Below are positions 34,865 to 44,063 of a stretch of 64,000 nucleotides of DNA, one piece after another. Location of the stretch: positions 1 through 64,000 of the forward strand of contig CAZLMG010000017.1 of NCBI GenBank assembly GCA_964560765.1. The letters run 5' to 3'. The position numbers and the translations under genes were made by a program. The stretch comes from CAZLMG01 sp964560765. Its GTDB lineage: Bacteria > Bdellovibrionota_B > Oligoflexia > Oligoflexales > CAZLMG01. How positions within the stretch are numbered: position 1 is the first letter of the stretch; each line of letters starts with the position of its first letter. The notes under the pieces are model-generated. The model had not been told where the DNA came from and ran no database searches. It saw only the letters and a list, made by a program, of their open reading frames with translations.

Positions 34865-35587
34865 ATGGAATTGGACAGCATGGAGCAGCATATTCGCAGC
34901 CGATATGAATTGACGACGCGCCACTATGAATTTGCAGGGCGAAGATTTTCTGTTTTGCAGTTGGAAGACTTTGAGCGCGCTGTCGATCGCCTCATCGATC
35001 AGCTATCGGCAGAGGGGCGCAATGATATTGTGCCGGAAGATTGCCCTTACTTTGGACAAGTTTGGTCGGCGGCTCGTTATCTCTCTCGGATGGTCGCGGG
35101 TATGGATTTGCAGGGTCGACATGTCCTCGAGCTTGGTTGTGGTTTGGCGCTGCCATCTCTGGTTGCGGCGGCGGGCGGTGCCACTTGTTTAGCATTGGAT
35201 ATTCATCCGGATGTGGCTTGGTTTGTCGGGCGCAATGCGCGAGATAACGGTGTGGCCGAAGCGGTGGATTTTCGACGCGAGGATTGGCGACGTGCTGATG
35301 TGCTGCAGTCTTTCGATTTGATCATGGGAAGCGATATTTTGTACGAGAACGAGCATCCTGCTGATGTCGTGCGATTCCTGAATCGCCATCTATCACCCGG
35401 GGGTACGGCAATCATCGTCGATCCATGTCGTTGGCATCATCTGGACTTTGGTAAATTGATTCGCGACGCAGGTTTTTTGGCGGAAGGCATTTATGATGTC
35501 GATGAGGAAGATGGCAAACCGGTAAAGATTCATGTGCTGCGCATTCAGCGTCCGTTCGCAGAAGCAAAAAAGGCCGCCGAAGCGTAG
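34865..35587 (+). CDS. Class I SAM-dependent methyltransferase, METTL21/NNMT-like (Methyltransf_16)
   Basis: A 240-residue methyltransferase. Motif I is VLELGCGLALPSL; post-I is CLALDIHPD; motif IV is IMGSDILYE, as in protein-lysine methyltransferases of the METTL21 type. The start at 34865 has AGGA five bases upstream; ATGs at 34853 and 34880 are alternatives. Substrate unknown. Its last codons overlap the terminator of the convergent gene. Confidence 0.8.
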   Translation: MELDSMEQHIRSRYELTTRHYEFAGRRFSVLQLEDFERAVDRLIDQLSAEGRNDIVPEDCPYFGQVWSAARYLSRMVAGMDLQGRHVLELGCGLALPSLVAAAGGATCLALDIHPDVAWFVGRNARDNGVAEAVDFRREDWRRADVLQSFDLIMGSDILYENEHPADVVRFLNRHLSPGGTAIIVDPCRWHHLDFGKLIRDAGFLAEGIYDVDEEDGKPVKIHVLRIQRPFAEAKKAAEA

Positions 35588-35599
35588 CTTACGGCGGCC
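35566..35599 (-). terminator. Intrinsic terminator of the C25 protease gene
   Basis: On the minus strand GGCCGCCG (35599-35592) pairs with CGGCGGCC (35579-35572), with an inner AGC/GCT pairing, and is followed by TTTTTT (35571-35566). It lies 55 bp after the protease stop codon and overlaps the 3' end of the methyltransferase gene. Confidence 0.8.
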
Positions 35600-35653
35600 C
35601 GAGGCGTTCGATCAACGGCGGCTACCTTTCGGCAACCGCCGCAGAGGGACGAA

Positions 35654-37630
35654 TTAGAAGGAAAGCTGACGCGTCTCGGCGTTGTAGCCTGACAGAGTCA
35701 AAACACTGCCTTCCAGCGAAGTGTGACCATTCATGGGCAAGGTCGCTGTGCCATTTTCGTCCGTGCGACCGACTTGGATGGGCTTTCCGCCCGAAGCTGG
35801 TGTCACAGACACGAGTAGATTCGCCACTCCGAGTCCGTCCGTATCGACGGCTTCCACGGCGAGTCCGTTGGCGCCGAAGTTATGCTTGACCGAGTAGGCG
35901 GTTGGTGTCGCAGTACGCATCAACATCGATGGATCACCAAAGAGGTTGTACCATTCCAAGTTATCGATCGTCTCGGTGTTCACTCCCATCTCTTCCATGA
36001 GGTAGATCTGACCGGCAAGAGTCGTTGCACCGACACTGTGCGTCGCTTGCTCGAAATGGTACTTGGCGGCACCGACAGACATGATAGCGGGCGGATGCCA
36101 AGAGATGGAAACCGAGCCGCCGTAATATGCAGACAGGCCTGCCAGATCACCATCGACCGTATGTGTCATCCAAGCTTTGCCGAAGCAGCGGCTGACATTG
36201 ACGAATGAACCGTTATCGCAAGCCACATCGACGAGTACTGGCAACTTGTTATGGTTGCGGACTTGAGCAATTTGCGACAGCCCATAGCTGCCATTCGTGG
36301 AACCCCAAGACGTACCCGAGCCGTGACCGATGTAGGTCATCCAGCTGCGGCCATCATTCAGAGCGCGGTTAATGTTGGTGGAGTTGGCGGTATTTTCACC
36401 TTGATAGAAGCCATCCACAGCGACATAGGTATTGCTGGTGAGATGACCGGCAATCATTTCGGCATACTGAACGTCTGATGGGTTCGAGCCTTCGTTGCTG
36501 GCGATCGTCGTTCCGCGAGCATACCAGTCAGCTTCCACATCGGCGTTGGCTTCATAGGCGATAGCTTTTCGTACATAGATCGCAGCTTCTGCGGCATTGT
36601 CGGCCACGATGCGGCCGATTAAGACGTCAGGAACAACATCGTCACCGCTCAGCAAGGTGAATGGATAGTCCGAAGCGGCGTTACCGCTAGACGTTGGTCG
36701 GCGGAACGTGGGCATCGTCGTGCCGTTACCGGCCAGCAAGACAAAGGCGGGCTTAACTGCTGAGTTGTCATAGATTTCCTTGATCTTATTGAAGACTGCT
36801 TCGCGCGAACCTCCGACTTCGGAGTAAGTGTAGGAAAGCACGTTCATGCCACGTTGTGATTTCCAGGCAATCAGGGGCTTGAGCGAATCCGCTAGCGTGT
36901 CCGCAGCGATCACGATCATAGTTTCCGGCTGATTCTCAGGCGCAGGCATCACCGCGTCGTCGGCATTCATCACAAGCTTTGACAGCATGCGATGCATCGT
37001 TGGAGCCAGTGCGACAGCCTCCTTTACTTGGCCATCAGCAGTCACTGCGGGGTGCCCTTGGATCGGCTCAAAGTCGACGCGAACTTCCAGTTTTTGAATG
37101 ACGCGCAGGCTCTTTTTGCCAAAGTCTTGACGCATGGGATAGACGGCAAGACGCGCTAGGCGCACGCCTTGGAATGATCCGGCATCTTCGAGCGTCACCG
37201 CTTGGGCAGGAAAAACAGACTTCGAACCATAGAGATCCGCATCGGGAGCCGTGTACTCGTCTTTGCCACCGCAGCGAAACTTCTTGCGGTAAGGTTCGAC
37301 GATGGTATTGGGCATCTCCTTTTCCACAAGCTTGGTCACGTGCAAGATGGGTCGAAAGCCAGCTGGGATAGCAATCATCTTGCCAGTGGTGACGAGGTCT
37401 GGTTTACCGGGTTGGGCTAAAGGGCTGAACTCGGGGAGGCTCACAGACTTTAGTCCATCCGCGGCTGCGCTGACGGATACTTGGTCGAGATTCAGGGACG
37501 CCGTGATGGACGCTGGCCCTCGACGAGTCTTGGCCGTTTCGTAGGTGATCTCGGCGAGTGCAACGGGTCCCCATAGGGTACTTGCTGCCAAGAACGCCAG
37601 GAAACGCCCATGGAATGCAGATAAACGCAT
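35654..37630 (-). CDS. C25 (gingipain-family) cysteine protease with C-terminal Ig-like domain
   Basis: A 658-residue secreted protease. The signal peptide ends near VALAE; GAGG precedes the ATG. The prodomain runs to about residue 225. The caspase-like domain contains MIVIAADTL, FVLLAGNG, catalytic His in YIGHGSGTSW and Cys in VACDNGSF. The last 85 residues form a beta-sandwich like gingipain Ig domains (ANLLVSVTPASGGKP). No Por-type sorting domain is evident. It is a paralog of the shorter protease at 18080-19795, with low overall similarity. Confidence 0.9.
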   Translation of the reverse strand: MRLSAFHGRFLAFLAASTLWGPVALAEITYETAKTRRGPASITASLNLDQVSVSAAADGLKSVSLPEFSPLAQPGKPDLVTTGKMIAIPAGFRPILHVTKLVEKEMPNTIVEPYRKKFRCGGKDEYTAPDADLYGSKSVFPAQAVTLEDAGSFQGVRLARLAVYPMRQDFGKKSLRVIQKLEVRVDFEPIQGHPAVTADGQVKEAVALAPTMHRMLSKLVMNADDAVMPAPENQPETMIVIAADTLADSLKPLIAWKSQRGMNVLSYTYSEVGGSREAVFNKIKEIYDNSAVKPAFVLLAGNGTTMPTFRRPTSSGNAASDYPFTLLSGDDVVPDVLIGRIVADNAAEAAIYVRKAIAYEANADVEADWYARGTTIASNEGSNPSDVQYAEMIAGHLTSNTYVAVDGFYQGENTANSTNINRALNDGRSWMTYIGHGSGTSWGSTNGSYGLSQIAQVRNHNKLPVLVDVACDNGSFVNVSRCFGKAWMTHTVDGDLAGLSAYYGGSVSISWHPPAIMSVGAAKYHFEQATHSVGATTLAGQIYLMEEMGVNTETIDNLEWYNLFGDPSMLMRTATPTAYSVKHNFGANGLAVEAVDTDGLGVANLLVSVTPASGGKPIQVGRTDENGTATLPMNGHTSLEGSVLTLSGYNAETRQLSF

Positions 37631-37789
37631 GCTTGCCTCCTCGTGGTCGCATTAAGCTGAAAACGCATAATCATGCAACCGATGTTGAAGAACTTAAACG
37701 GAGCGAATTTGGACTTGGTTTACCCATTCTAGCACGTTGGCCGGTTGGCCGAGAGGGGTAGGCAAAACTATATGACTTGGCTGGTGCGA

Positions 37790-37808
37790 GCGGGCATGAG
37801 TTGCCCGC
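37790..37808. terminator. GC-rich hairpin after leucyl aminopeptidase
   Basis: GCGGGC (37790-37795) and GCCCGC (37803-37808) form a 6-bp stem with a 7-nt loop, 11 bp after the aminopeptidase stop on the minus strand. No T-run is present. The rest of the gap to 37630 shows nothing clear. Confidence 0.35.
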
Positions 37809-37818
37809 CCCTCGGTGT

Positions 37819-39339
37819 TCAGATTGGTTTGGTGCGTTTCATGAAAAACTCAGCAAGTAACTGCACGCCTTGGCCGTTAGCGCCAGCCTCGGTGCATCCG
37901 AGCTTGGGCCGATCAACCCAGGCGTAAATATCCAGGTGGGCCCAGGGTTTGCCGCCAATGAAACGTTGTAGGAATAGGGCAGCAGTAATCGCGCCGCCAA
38001 AACCGCCACTCGCCGCGTTCGCGAGATCGGCAACGGTGCTGCTGAGCGAGTCGGCGTATTCGTTGAAAACCGGCATGCGCCAGACGCGATCGCCCGCGGT
38101 GTGTGCCGCCGACAGCAATTCTTCGGCCAGCGCGTCGTTGTTGCTGAACAAACCAGCTAGATCGGTGCCTAGCCCGACCTTGATCGCACCGGTGAGCGTC
38201 GCCACGTCGATGATACATTGGGCTTCATCGGCACCGGTCTTGGTCGCGGCCAAATCCAGTGCATCGGCCATGACCAGACGACCCTCGGCATCGGTATTGG
38301 TGATCTCCACGGAAATGCCATTGCGCGAACGCAGAATATCGCCGGGACGAAAGGCATCTTGGTCCACAGAGTTTTCAGCTAAACAGAGGTAGGCATCGCA
38401 GGCTAATGGCAAACTTTCGTTGGTTAGCCAGTGCATGGCACCGACAACTGCCGCCGATCCCCCCATATCCTTTTTCATCAGCCGCATTCCGTCTGCGGGT
38501 TTGATGTCGAGACCGCCCGAGTCGAAGGTGACGCCTTTGCCAATTAGGGCTACAGGCTTTTGCCCTTTCGCTTGTGGATGCCGATATCGAATGTGCACCA
38601 GCCGGGGCTTCGCCCGAGCGCCATTGCCAACTCCGAGAATGAGCCCCATTTTTTCACTAGCTAAACGCTGATGATCCCAAACCTCCACTTGAGTGTGCGG
38701 TTGGTCGGCGAACAGTTCGGCAATCAGAGTCGCATAGGATTCCGGATTTAAGTCCGCCGCCGGTAAGTTAACCAAGTGGCGTGCGATGTTGGTGGCAAAA
38801 CCCAAACGTTTGCACTGGCCCAGCAGGGATTCGTGGCAGCCAGCGATCGAGATGCTGGCCGGTGCTGTGGAGCTGGGAGGGGTCTGCTCCGCGCGAAAAT
38901 GGTAGAAGCCAAGCTCTAGGCCCATGAGCGCGCCGCGCTGCTCGTCCGTGGAGGCATGAGAGAGATCTACGTGCAAATGTCCTAATTGATATCCATGGCC
39001 CCGTTCGAGAAACGTGCCCAGAAGGTCGCGAGCTACCGCATAGCGGCTTTTGGTGACGGCAGCAGTATGGGTCTGCTGCGCCGTTGCTTTTTCGCACTCG
39101 AGGAGCCAGACGGGGCCAAGTTGGGTTCCGAGTTCGAAGCTGGCGCGCGTAGGTTTGCCATTGCGCCACTGCTGCTGTTGCCAGGCCGGAGCCTGGCTAA
39201 CGAAGGCGTCGCGAACCGATGCGGGAGCGTCTTTTCCCAAGAGGACGATGGTGCCGATGGTCGCATCCGATGGTTCCGGGCGAAGGCCGATTTGAACGCG
39301 CTGAAGTACAGGTTCTTTGGGTAGCAGAGAACGGCTCAT
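37819..39339 (-). CDS. pepA: Leucyl aminopeptidase (M17)
   Basis: A 506-residue two-metal cytosolic exopeptidase. Metal and catalytic signature: GKGVTFDSGGLDIKP, MKKDMGGSAAV and NTDAEGRLVMADAL. The N-terminal macro-like domain is divergent, as usual. The ATG at 39339 has GGAG 8 bases upstream, while an upstream start at 39396 has no support. The 191 bp to the next gene hold only a hairpin. Confidence 0.93.
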   Translation of the reverse strand: MSRSLLPKEPVLQRVQIGLRPEPSDATIGTIVLLGKDAPASVRDAFVSQAPAWQQQQWRNGKPTRASFELGTQLGPVWLLECEKATAQQTHTAAVTKSRYAVARDLLGTFLERGHGYQLGHLHVDLSHASTDEQRGALMGLELGFYHFRAEQTPPSSTAPASISIAGCHESLLGQCKRLGFATNIARHLVNLPAADLNPESYATLIAELFADQPHTQVEVWDHQRLASEKMGLILGVGNGARAKPRLVHIRYRHPQAKGQKPVALIGKGVTFDSGGLDIKPADGMRLMKKDMGGSAAVVGAMHWLTNESLPLACDAYLCLAENSVDQDAFRPGDILRSRNGISVEITNTDAEGRLVMADALDLAATKTGADEAQCIIDVATLTGAIKVGLGTDLAGLFSNNDALAEELLSAAHTAGDRVWRMPVFNEYADSLSSTVADLANAASGGFGGAITAALFLQRFIGGKPWAHLDIYAWVDRPKLGCTEAGANGQGVQLLAEFFMKRTKPI

Positions 39340-39560
39340 GTCTAGGACTCCGTGATAGCGGCAGGCGATTATCGCCCGCGAGCATCGGTGTGGCATTTTC
39401 TCTACCTATTGTAGGTGCTTGCGAGCCAATGCTCTACCGGAACTTCGTCAGATCGAAGTGAGCCCAGACGATTGGAATTCTATTTGACATGGCGCGCGGG
39501 ATTGGGATAAGTGGGGTCCTCTGTAATTATTGAATTTTGTTGCTTGAAATAGGGAAAGAG

Positions 39561-39842
39561 ATGCCCAAGGTAACAGTCACCACGGACAAAAAGACCATTG
39601 ATGTGCCCGATGGATATGCCCTCATCGATATGTGCGAGGACCACGATACGTCCATTCTGTTCGGCTGCCGCGATGGCGCCTGCGGTGCATGTATGGTTCG
39701 TGTGCTGGAAGGCGCCGATAAGCTGAGTCCAATGAAGGATGACGAGCGCGATTTTCTCGAAACCATGGCCGCTGAGGCCAACGAACGACTAGCGTGCCAG
39801 TGCAAGGTTTATGGTGACGTCGTCCTCGAAGTCTCTGAGTAA
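39561..39842 (+). CDS. 2Fe-2S ferredoxin, plant type
   Basis: A 93-residue electron carrier. Cluster ligands follow the CX4CX2C...C pattern (FGCRDGACGACMV and ACQC). GGGA lies 5 or more bases before the ATG at 39561. The last 32 bp overlap nth, so the two are co-transcribed. A link to the iron-sulfur enzyme encoded next is possible but unproven. Confidence 0.92.
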   Translation: MPKVTVTTDKKTIDVPDGYALIDMCEDHDTSILFGCRDGACGACMVRVLEGADKLSPMKDDERDFLETMAAEANERLACQCKVYGDVVLEVSE

Positions 39843-40560
39843 AGCCAAGCGTGGCGGTCCAGCGCTGACCGCACGCAAAATGCAGGCGCGCCGGGTTCTC
39901 GATCGTCTACGTGCCGCGAACCCGGATGCTCGTTGCGAACTTTACTATGCAACGCCTTATCAATTGCTCGTCTCCGTGGTGCTATCCGCTCAAACTACCG
40001 ACAAAATGGTGAATCGATGTATGGAGCCCCTCTATCGCGAAGGCTTTGACATCGACCAAGTGTTGGCTTGGGGAGAGGCGGATTTTCTCACAAAAATTCG
40101 GTCCATTGGCCTGGCACCAACCAAGGCGCGAAACGTCCTGCGTTTGTCGCAGATTCTGCGCGACCAACATTCGGGGCTGGTGCCAAGAACGCGCGAGGAA
40201 TTGGAAGCCCTGCCAGGAGTTGGGCGCAAAACGGCGAATGTGATCTTGGGCGAGATTTATCGTCAGCCGACCCTGGCTGTTGATACTCATGTTTTCCGTG
40301 TCGGAGCGCGCTTGGGATTGCATGCGGAGAAAACCCCAGAAAAGGCCGAGATGGCGCTTCTCGAAGTGATTCCCCCAGGCGATTTACCGATGGCGCACCA
40401 TTGGCTGATTTTGCATGGCCGCTATGTATGCAAGGCGCAAAAGCCCGACTGCGACCGTTGTCCGGTGGCAGAGTTCTGTCCGTCGGCGCTAATTCAAAGC
40501 CCAGGGCCCGCGCGGCGACAGAAGCGGGTTGATGCCGAGTTGTCGCAAGCGAAGCAGTAA
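39811..40560 (+). CDS. nth: Endonuclease III
   Basis: Bifunctional DNA glycosylase/AP lyase removing oxidised pyrimidines. Helix-hairpin-helix LPGVGRKTANV contains the catalytic Lys, and VDTHVFRV contains the catalytic Asp. The 4Fe-4S loop is CKAQKPDCDRCPVAEFC. The 249 residues have extra basic tails at both ends compared with the usual 211. The 3' 72 bp overlap maf on the other strand. Confidence 0.96.
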   Translation: MVTSSSKSLSKAKRGGPALTARKMQARRVLDRLRAANPDARCELYYATPYQLLVSVVLSAQTTDKMVNRCMEPLYREGFDIDQVLAWGEADFLTKIRSIGLAPTKARNVLRLSQILRDQHSGLVPRTREELEALPGVGRKTANVILGEIYRQPTLAVDTHVFRVGARLGLHAEKTPEKAEMALLEVIPPGDLPMAHHWLILHGRYVCKAQKPDCDRCPVAEFCPSALIQSPGPARRQKRVDAELSQAKQ

Positions 40561-41103
40561 CGGAATGAGAGGCAGGCCCACGATGCTGCTCTGTTCGCCT
40601 TGCACGCGCTGCATCAGATGTATCCCGCGATTTTCGTATTGATAGCAACCGACGCAACCACGCCATTCATCTGTATCAAGGTACGATTCGATCTCCGCAG
40701 AGCTGAGTTCACGCATGGTCATTTCCACCTGATCGACGAAAGCCGACAAAGTCTTGCCGACGTGCACCAGGCAGATTCCAGAATACAGGGTGTGGGTCTT
40801 TCCGGAAAACTGTTGCAGCCGCAAGCGTGCAGCCTCGCGATCAAAAGTCTTATCGAAACTCTGACCATCCAGCCCCAGTACCTGGTCGGCACCGATCACG
40901 AGGGCATCCGGGTATAGTTTAGCAACATCGAGAGCCTTGGCTTCGGCACGTGCAGCTGCAAGTTCGGCGGGGCTTGTGCGGACGATGCTTTCTTCGCGGT
41001 CTGGTGGGCCAACGGAGGTAAAAGCTAAACCCGTAGAGGTCAATAATTGCTGGCGGAAACGGGAGGTCGAGGCCAGGATGATCGAGGTGACTTTACGCTG
41101 CAT
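40489..41103 (-). CDS. Maf-family nucleotide pyrophosphatase
   Basis: A 204-residue Maf/YhdE/YceF hydrolase that removes modified or non-canonical nucleoside triphosphates. Motifs: ILASTSRFRQQLL, VIGADQVLGLDG and EIESYLDTDEWRGCVGCYQYE. The ATG at 41103 has AGAGGAA 6 bases upstream. Its 3' end runs 72 bp into nth antisense, which is unusual for two housekeeping genes. Confidence 0.9.
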   Translation of the reverse strand: MQRKVTSIILASTSRFRQQLLTSTGLAFTSVGPPDREESIVRTSPAELAAARAEAKALDVAKLYPDALVIGADQVLGLDGQSFDKTFDREAARLRLQQFSGKTHTLYSGICLVHVGKTLSAFVDQVEMTMRELSSAEIESYLDTDEWRGCVGCYQYENRGIHLMQRVQGEQSSIVGLPLIPLLLRLRQLGINPLLSPRGPWALN

Positions 41104-41168
41104 GGAAATTCCTCTATGGTGCCATTCCATAGTGGCGACCCCAACGTCGACGAGCAAGGGAAAATACC

Positions 41169-42374
41169 GTGAATATGCAATTGCCGAACCCCGATCTGCT
41201 GAAAACAGATTCACGCCCTGCGGATCTAGAGACAAGTGCGAGTGAGTTTTTGCGTCTCGCGAGTGACCCGAGCAGCTTAACAGCTCGCCTCGCAAAGCGT
41301 TGGGGCGTTGCGCATGAGACGTTCGTCAATTGGCGCTGGCAAATGGGGCAGCAGATTCGTGATTTTGCCGATGCGCAGGCCATGTTGACCTTAGGGCCGG
41401 ACGAGACAGCTGGCTTTCAGCAGGCTGGCGAGGCGTTTAATATCGGTATTACACCGTACTATGCTGGACTGATGGGCGAAGATGAAGCGTGTCCGGTCCG
41501 GTTGCAGGCGACGCCGCGTGGATCGGAGCTTTCAGATCCACACGGATTGCGTGATCCATTGGACGAGGAAGGGCATTCGCCCGTTCCGGAAGTCGTCCAT
41601 GTATACCCTGACCGGGTTGCCTTCTGTGTTGCGCAGCTGTGTCCCGTGTACTGTCGTTACTGTTTTCGCAAGCGGCGGGATGAGAAAGAGGGACTGCACT
41701 TCAATCGTCGGATCGTCGATCGCGGTGTGGAGTATATTGCCAGCAATCCCGCAATTCGCGATGTTCTAGTCACCGGCGGCGACCCTTTTGTCGCATCAGA
41801 TGCTGCGATTCTGGGGTTAACGGCCCGATTGCGCGCCATTCCGCATGTGGAGATCATTCGCTTTGGTACGCGTACCCCGGTGACCCTGCCTTATCGAGTC
41901 ACCCGCAGCTTGGCCAAAGCACTTTCCGAGTTTCATCCGATTTTTGTGAACACCCACTTCAATTGTGCCGAGGAGCTTACTGCCGAGGCTGCCATGGCCG
42001 TTGCCCATTTGGTTGATCACGGTATCCCCGTTGGGAATCAATCGGTCTTGCTGCGGGGAGTCAACGATACCTACGATCGCATGTTGCCGTTGCTTCGCGG
42101 CCTGCTGCGCTTGCGGGCTAAGCCTTATTATCTGTTTCAGCCACACATGGTGGCAGGAACGGCGCATCTGCGTGTGAGCGTCGATGCGGGGCTCAATTTG
42201 ATGCGCTCACTGCGCGGCAACATCACAGGTATGGGTATTCCCACCTATGTCGTCGATACTCCCTCGGGGAAGGTTCCTCTCATGCCTCAGCATGAGCTCG
42301 GCCGGGATGGTGATGATTTGTTGCTGCAGGATGTGCGCGGCGAGATTTGGCGTGAGCGTTTTGCCCTTTCCTAG
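41169..42374 (+). CDS. Radical SAM lysine 2,3-aminomutase family protein (KamA/EpmB-like)
   Basis: A 401-residue enzyme expected to move the amino group of lysine or a related residue. The radical SAM cluster is C158-x3-C162-x2-C165 (CPVYCRYC), followed by GGDPF. A PLP-lysine candidate is in DTPSGKVPLMP near the C-terminus, resembling KamA more than EpmB. The start is GTG at 41169 with AAGGGA 7 bases upstream. The TAG stop is formed by the left end of a MITE-like insertion. Confidence 0.88.
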   Translation: MNMQLPNPDLLKTDSRPADLETSASEFLRLASDPSSLTARLAKRWGVAHETFVNWRWQMGQQIRDFADAQAMLTLGPDETAGFQQAGEAFNIGITPYYAGLMGEDEACPVRLQATPRGSELSDPHGLRDPLDEEGHSPVPEVVHVYPDRVAFCVAQLCPVYCRYCFRKRRDEKEGLHFNRRIVDRGVEYIASNPAIRDVLVTGGDPFVASDAAILGLTARLRAIPHVEIIRFGTRTPVTLPYRVTRSLAKALSEFHPIFVNTHFNCAEELTAEAAMAVAHLVDHGIPVGNQSVLLRGVNDTYDRMLPLLRGLLRLRAKPYYLFQPHMVAGTAHLRVSVDAGLNLMRSLRGNITGMGIPTYVVDTPSGKVPLMPQHELGRDGDDLLLQDVRGEIWRERFALS

Positions 42375-42496
42375 GGCCTGTCCCTCTTTTGGCTAATAGG
42401 CTTCCAAGGGCAATTCCAAAGTGCTTTGACTTCTGTTTCTTCGAAGGAAGTCCAGCACCTTCGGCGACATTCAATACAGTAAACAGGGACAGGCCC
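42374..42496. mobile_element. MITE-like element with TA target duplication
   Basis: A 123-bp non-coding element. Terminal inverted repeats of 16 bp (42374-42389 and 42481-42496) match at 15 positions, beginning GGGCCTGTCCCT. A TA dinucleotide flanks each end (42372-42373 and 42497-42498), consistent with a TA target-site duplication as in Tc1/mariner-IS630 or some IS5-group elements. No transposase frame is inside. It sits between two convergent genes and could also fold as a long hairpin terminator. Confidence 0.7.
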
Positions 42497-42500
42497 TAAT

Positions 42501-43082
42501 TTAGCGTCGAGTCGGTCGAAATGACGAGCCGTGAATCTCTTCCGGATCGGTGTCGCCTATGTAATCGACGGTGGGATCGTAAGCAAATGATGTTTTCAAT
42601 TGTTCGTACACATTAAAGACAATCGGGCAGTGTAGATAGTTGCCGATGGCGCTGATGGAACGACTTAGAAAGTCGTACTTGTGTAGATGTGGATAGCTGC
42701 GGCAATCCTCCGGCCGATGATCATAGGCGCTACATCGACCATCCTCCTTTAGTAACGGGCATGGTTTGCATGCAAAGGTAAAAGTTTTGTCCGGCGTTCG
42801 GCGCAGGAGCTTGTCTTTGACGGCTCGATTGCCAATGGCGAGTCCTCGGGATAGGCGGGCAATATCTGAGTTCTCCAGTTGCGGCTCAAGGGCGCGGCAA
42901 CAGTTACCGCAGGCGACGCAGTCAATAGCGGCGCTTACCTGCGCATTCAAGAGGTGCACTCTTTGATCAATTTCTGCTGGATCAACTTTTTGCTGAAGGA
43001 ACGCGCGAAAATTCCAGTTGTCTGCCCAGTTGGACTTGGCAAGCTGCGAAATGGTGTTGAGGTCTAGCTGAAGTTCGATCAT
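42501..43082 (-). CDS. YkgJ-family cysteine-cluster protein
   Basis: A 193-residue protein with the cysteine cluster of the YkgJ/UPF0153 family, thought to bind zinc or an iron-sulfur cluster (CVACGNCC, CKPCPLL, CSAY, CRSYPH). The ATG at 43082 begins the conserved part. The ribosome-binding site is weak. It diverges from the EamA gene 100 bp away. Biological role is not established in the family. Confidence 0.8.
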   Translation of the reverse strand: MIELQLDLNTISQLAKSNWADNWNFRAFLQQKVDPAEIDQRVHLLNAQVSAAIDCVACGNCCRALEPQLENSDIARLSRGLAIGNRAVKDKLLRRTPDKTFTFACKPCPLLKEDGRCSAYDHRPEDCRSYPHLHKYDFLSRSISAIGNYLHCPIVFNVYEQLKTSFAYDPTVDYIGDTDPEEIHGSSFRPTRR

Positions 43083-43181
43083 GGCTAGGCATTGTAAGCT
43101 GACCACCACTTGTAAATCTAGCGCATTCGCGGGAGACTCATTGCTTCTCGGATCTTTCTGTCGAACGCAGGGGAAGCAAGT

Positions 43182-44060
43182 TTGGTAACGGCTCTTTCCA
43201 GTCGAAGCGGTCTGTGGCATATGGTGCTCGCCTGCTTCCTCTTTGCGGGAATGGCCGGGCTCGTGTACGCGGCGCAACTTGCGGAACCGACAGTTTCGCC
43301 GTTGGTGACAAGTTTTATTCGCGTATTGGTAAATCTTGTCTATATCGTCGCCTTGGGTGCGTATCTCGGAGAGCTGAAAAGCATAGCGGGGGATAGAAGG
43401 ACGTCACTTTATCTTCGCGGCTTTTTTGGTTCCCTGGCCTTGATTTGCTCGTTTGCTTCCATGAAGGCTATTGGCATTGGCGAGAGTTCGTTTCTGCATT
43501 CGAGCAACAGTATTTTTGTGGCGCTTCTGAGTCCGTGGGTATTGCGACAAGGCTTTTCTCCCAAGGCAACGCTTGCCATTTTGGGGGCGTTACTGGGACT
43601 TTACATGTTGCTGCAGCCACGTCTCGACGACCAGCATCCCTACGGGCGCTGGCTGGCTCTGGCGTCGGGTCTCTTTGCGGCGCTGGCCTATCTGATGATC
43701 GCCCGCGCGGGCAGTACCAATCGTCCCCACTCCGTCGTGTTCTACTTTTGCGTGGTGGCAACCGTTGTGCACGCGGTGGGGTTTCTGCTCGTGGATGCGG
43801 TTTGGCCAGAGCAGTGGCAAACCTACGGCTTGTTACTTGGTGCGGGACTGTTCGCTAGTTTTGCGCAAGTTAGTCTGACCAAGGCCTATCAGTCGGCGCC
43901 GGCGGCGCTGAATGCGGCAGTGAGTTACCTCACGCCCGTCTTGAATATGCTCATTGGAATTTGGTTTTTTCAAGCGACACCGGACCTCATGGCATGGCTG
44001 GGCGCTGCCATTGTTCTGATTTCCGGTGTCGCATTGCCGTTTATTCGATTTCGGCGGTAA
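43182..44060 (+). CDS. EamA/DMT-family transporter
   Basis: A 292-residue inner-membrane protein with about ten hydrophobic helices in two EamA repeats (residues about 10-140 and 155-290). The start is TTG at 43182 with AGGGGAAG 5 bases upstream. The family exports metabolites or amino acids; this substrate cannot be told. Confidence 0.9.
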   Translation: MVTALSSRSGLWHMVLACFLFAGMAGLVYAAQLAEPTVSPLVTSFIRVLVNLVYIVALGAYLGELKSIAGDRRTSLYLRGFFGSLALICSFASMKAIGIGESSFLHSSNSIFVALLSPWVLRQGFSPKATLAILGALLGLYMLLQPRLDDQHPYGRWLALASGLFAALAYLMIARAGSTNRPHSVVFYFCVVATVVHAVGFLLVDAVWPEQWQTYGLLLGAGLFASFAQVSLTKAYQSAPAALNAAVSYLTPVLNMLIGIWFFQATPDLMAWLGAAIVLISGVALPFIRFRR

Positions 44061-44063
44061 GCG

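Noticed and set aside
37730..37752. TTGGCC direct repeat resembling the palindrome at 223-238
   Set aside because: The two TTGGCC units here are in direct, not palindromic, arrangement and differ in spacing; probably chance.
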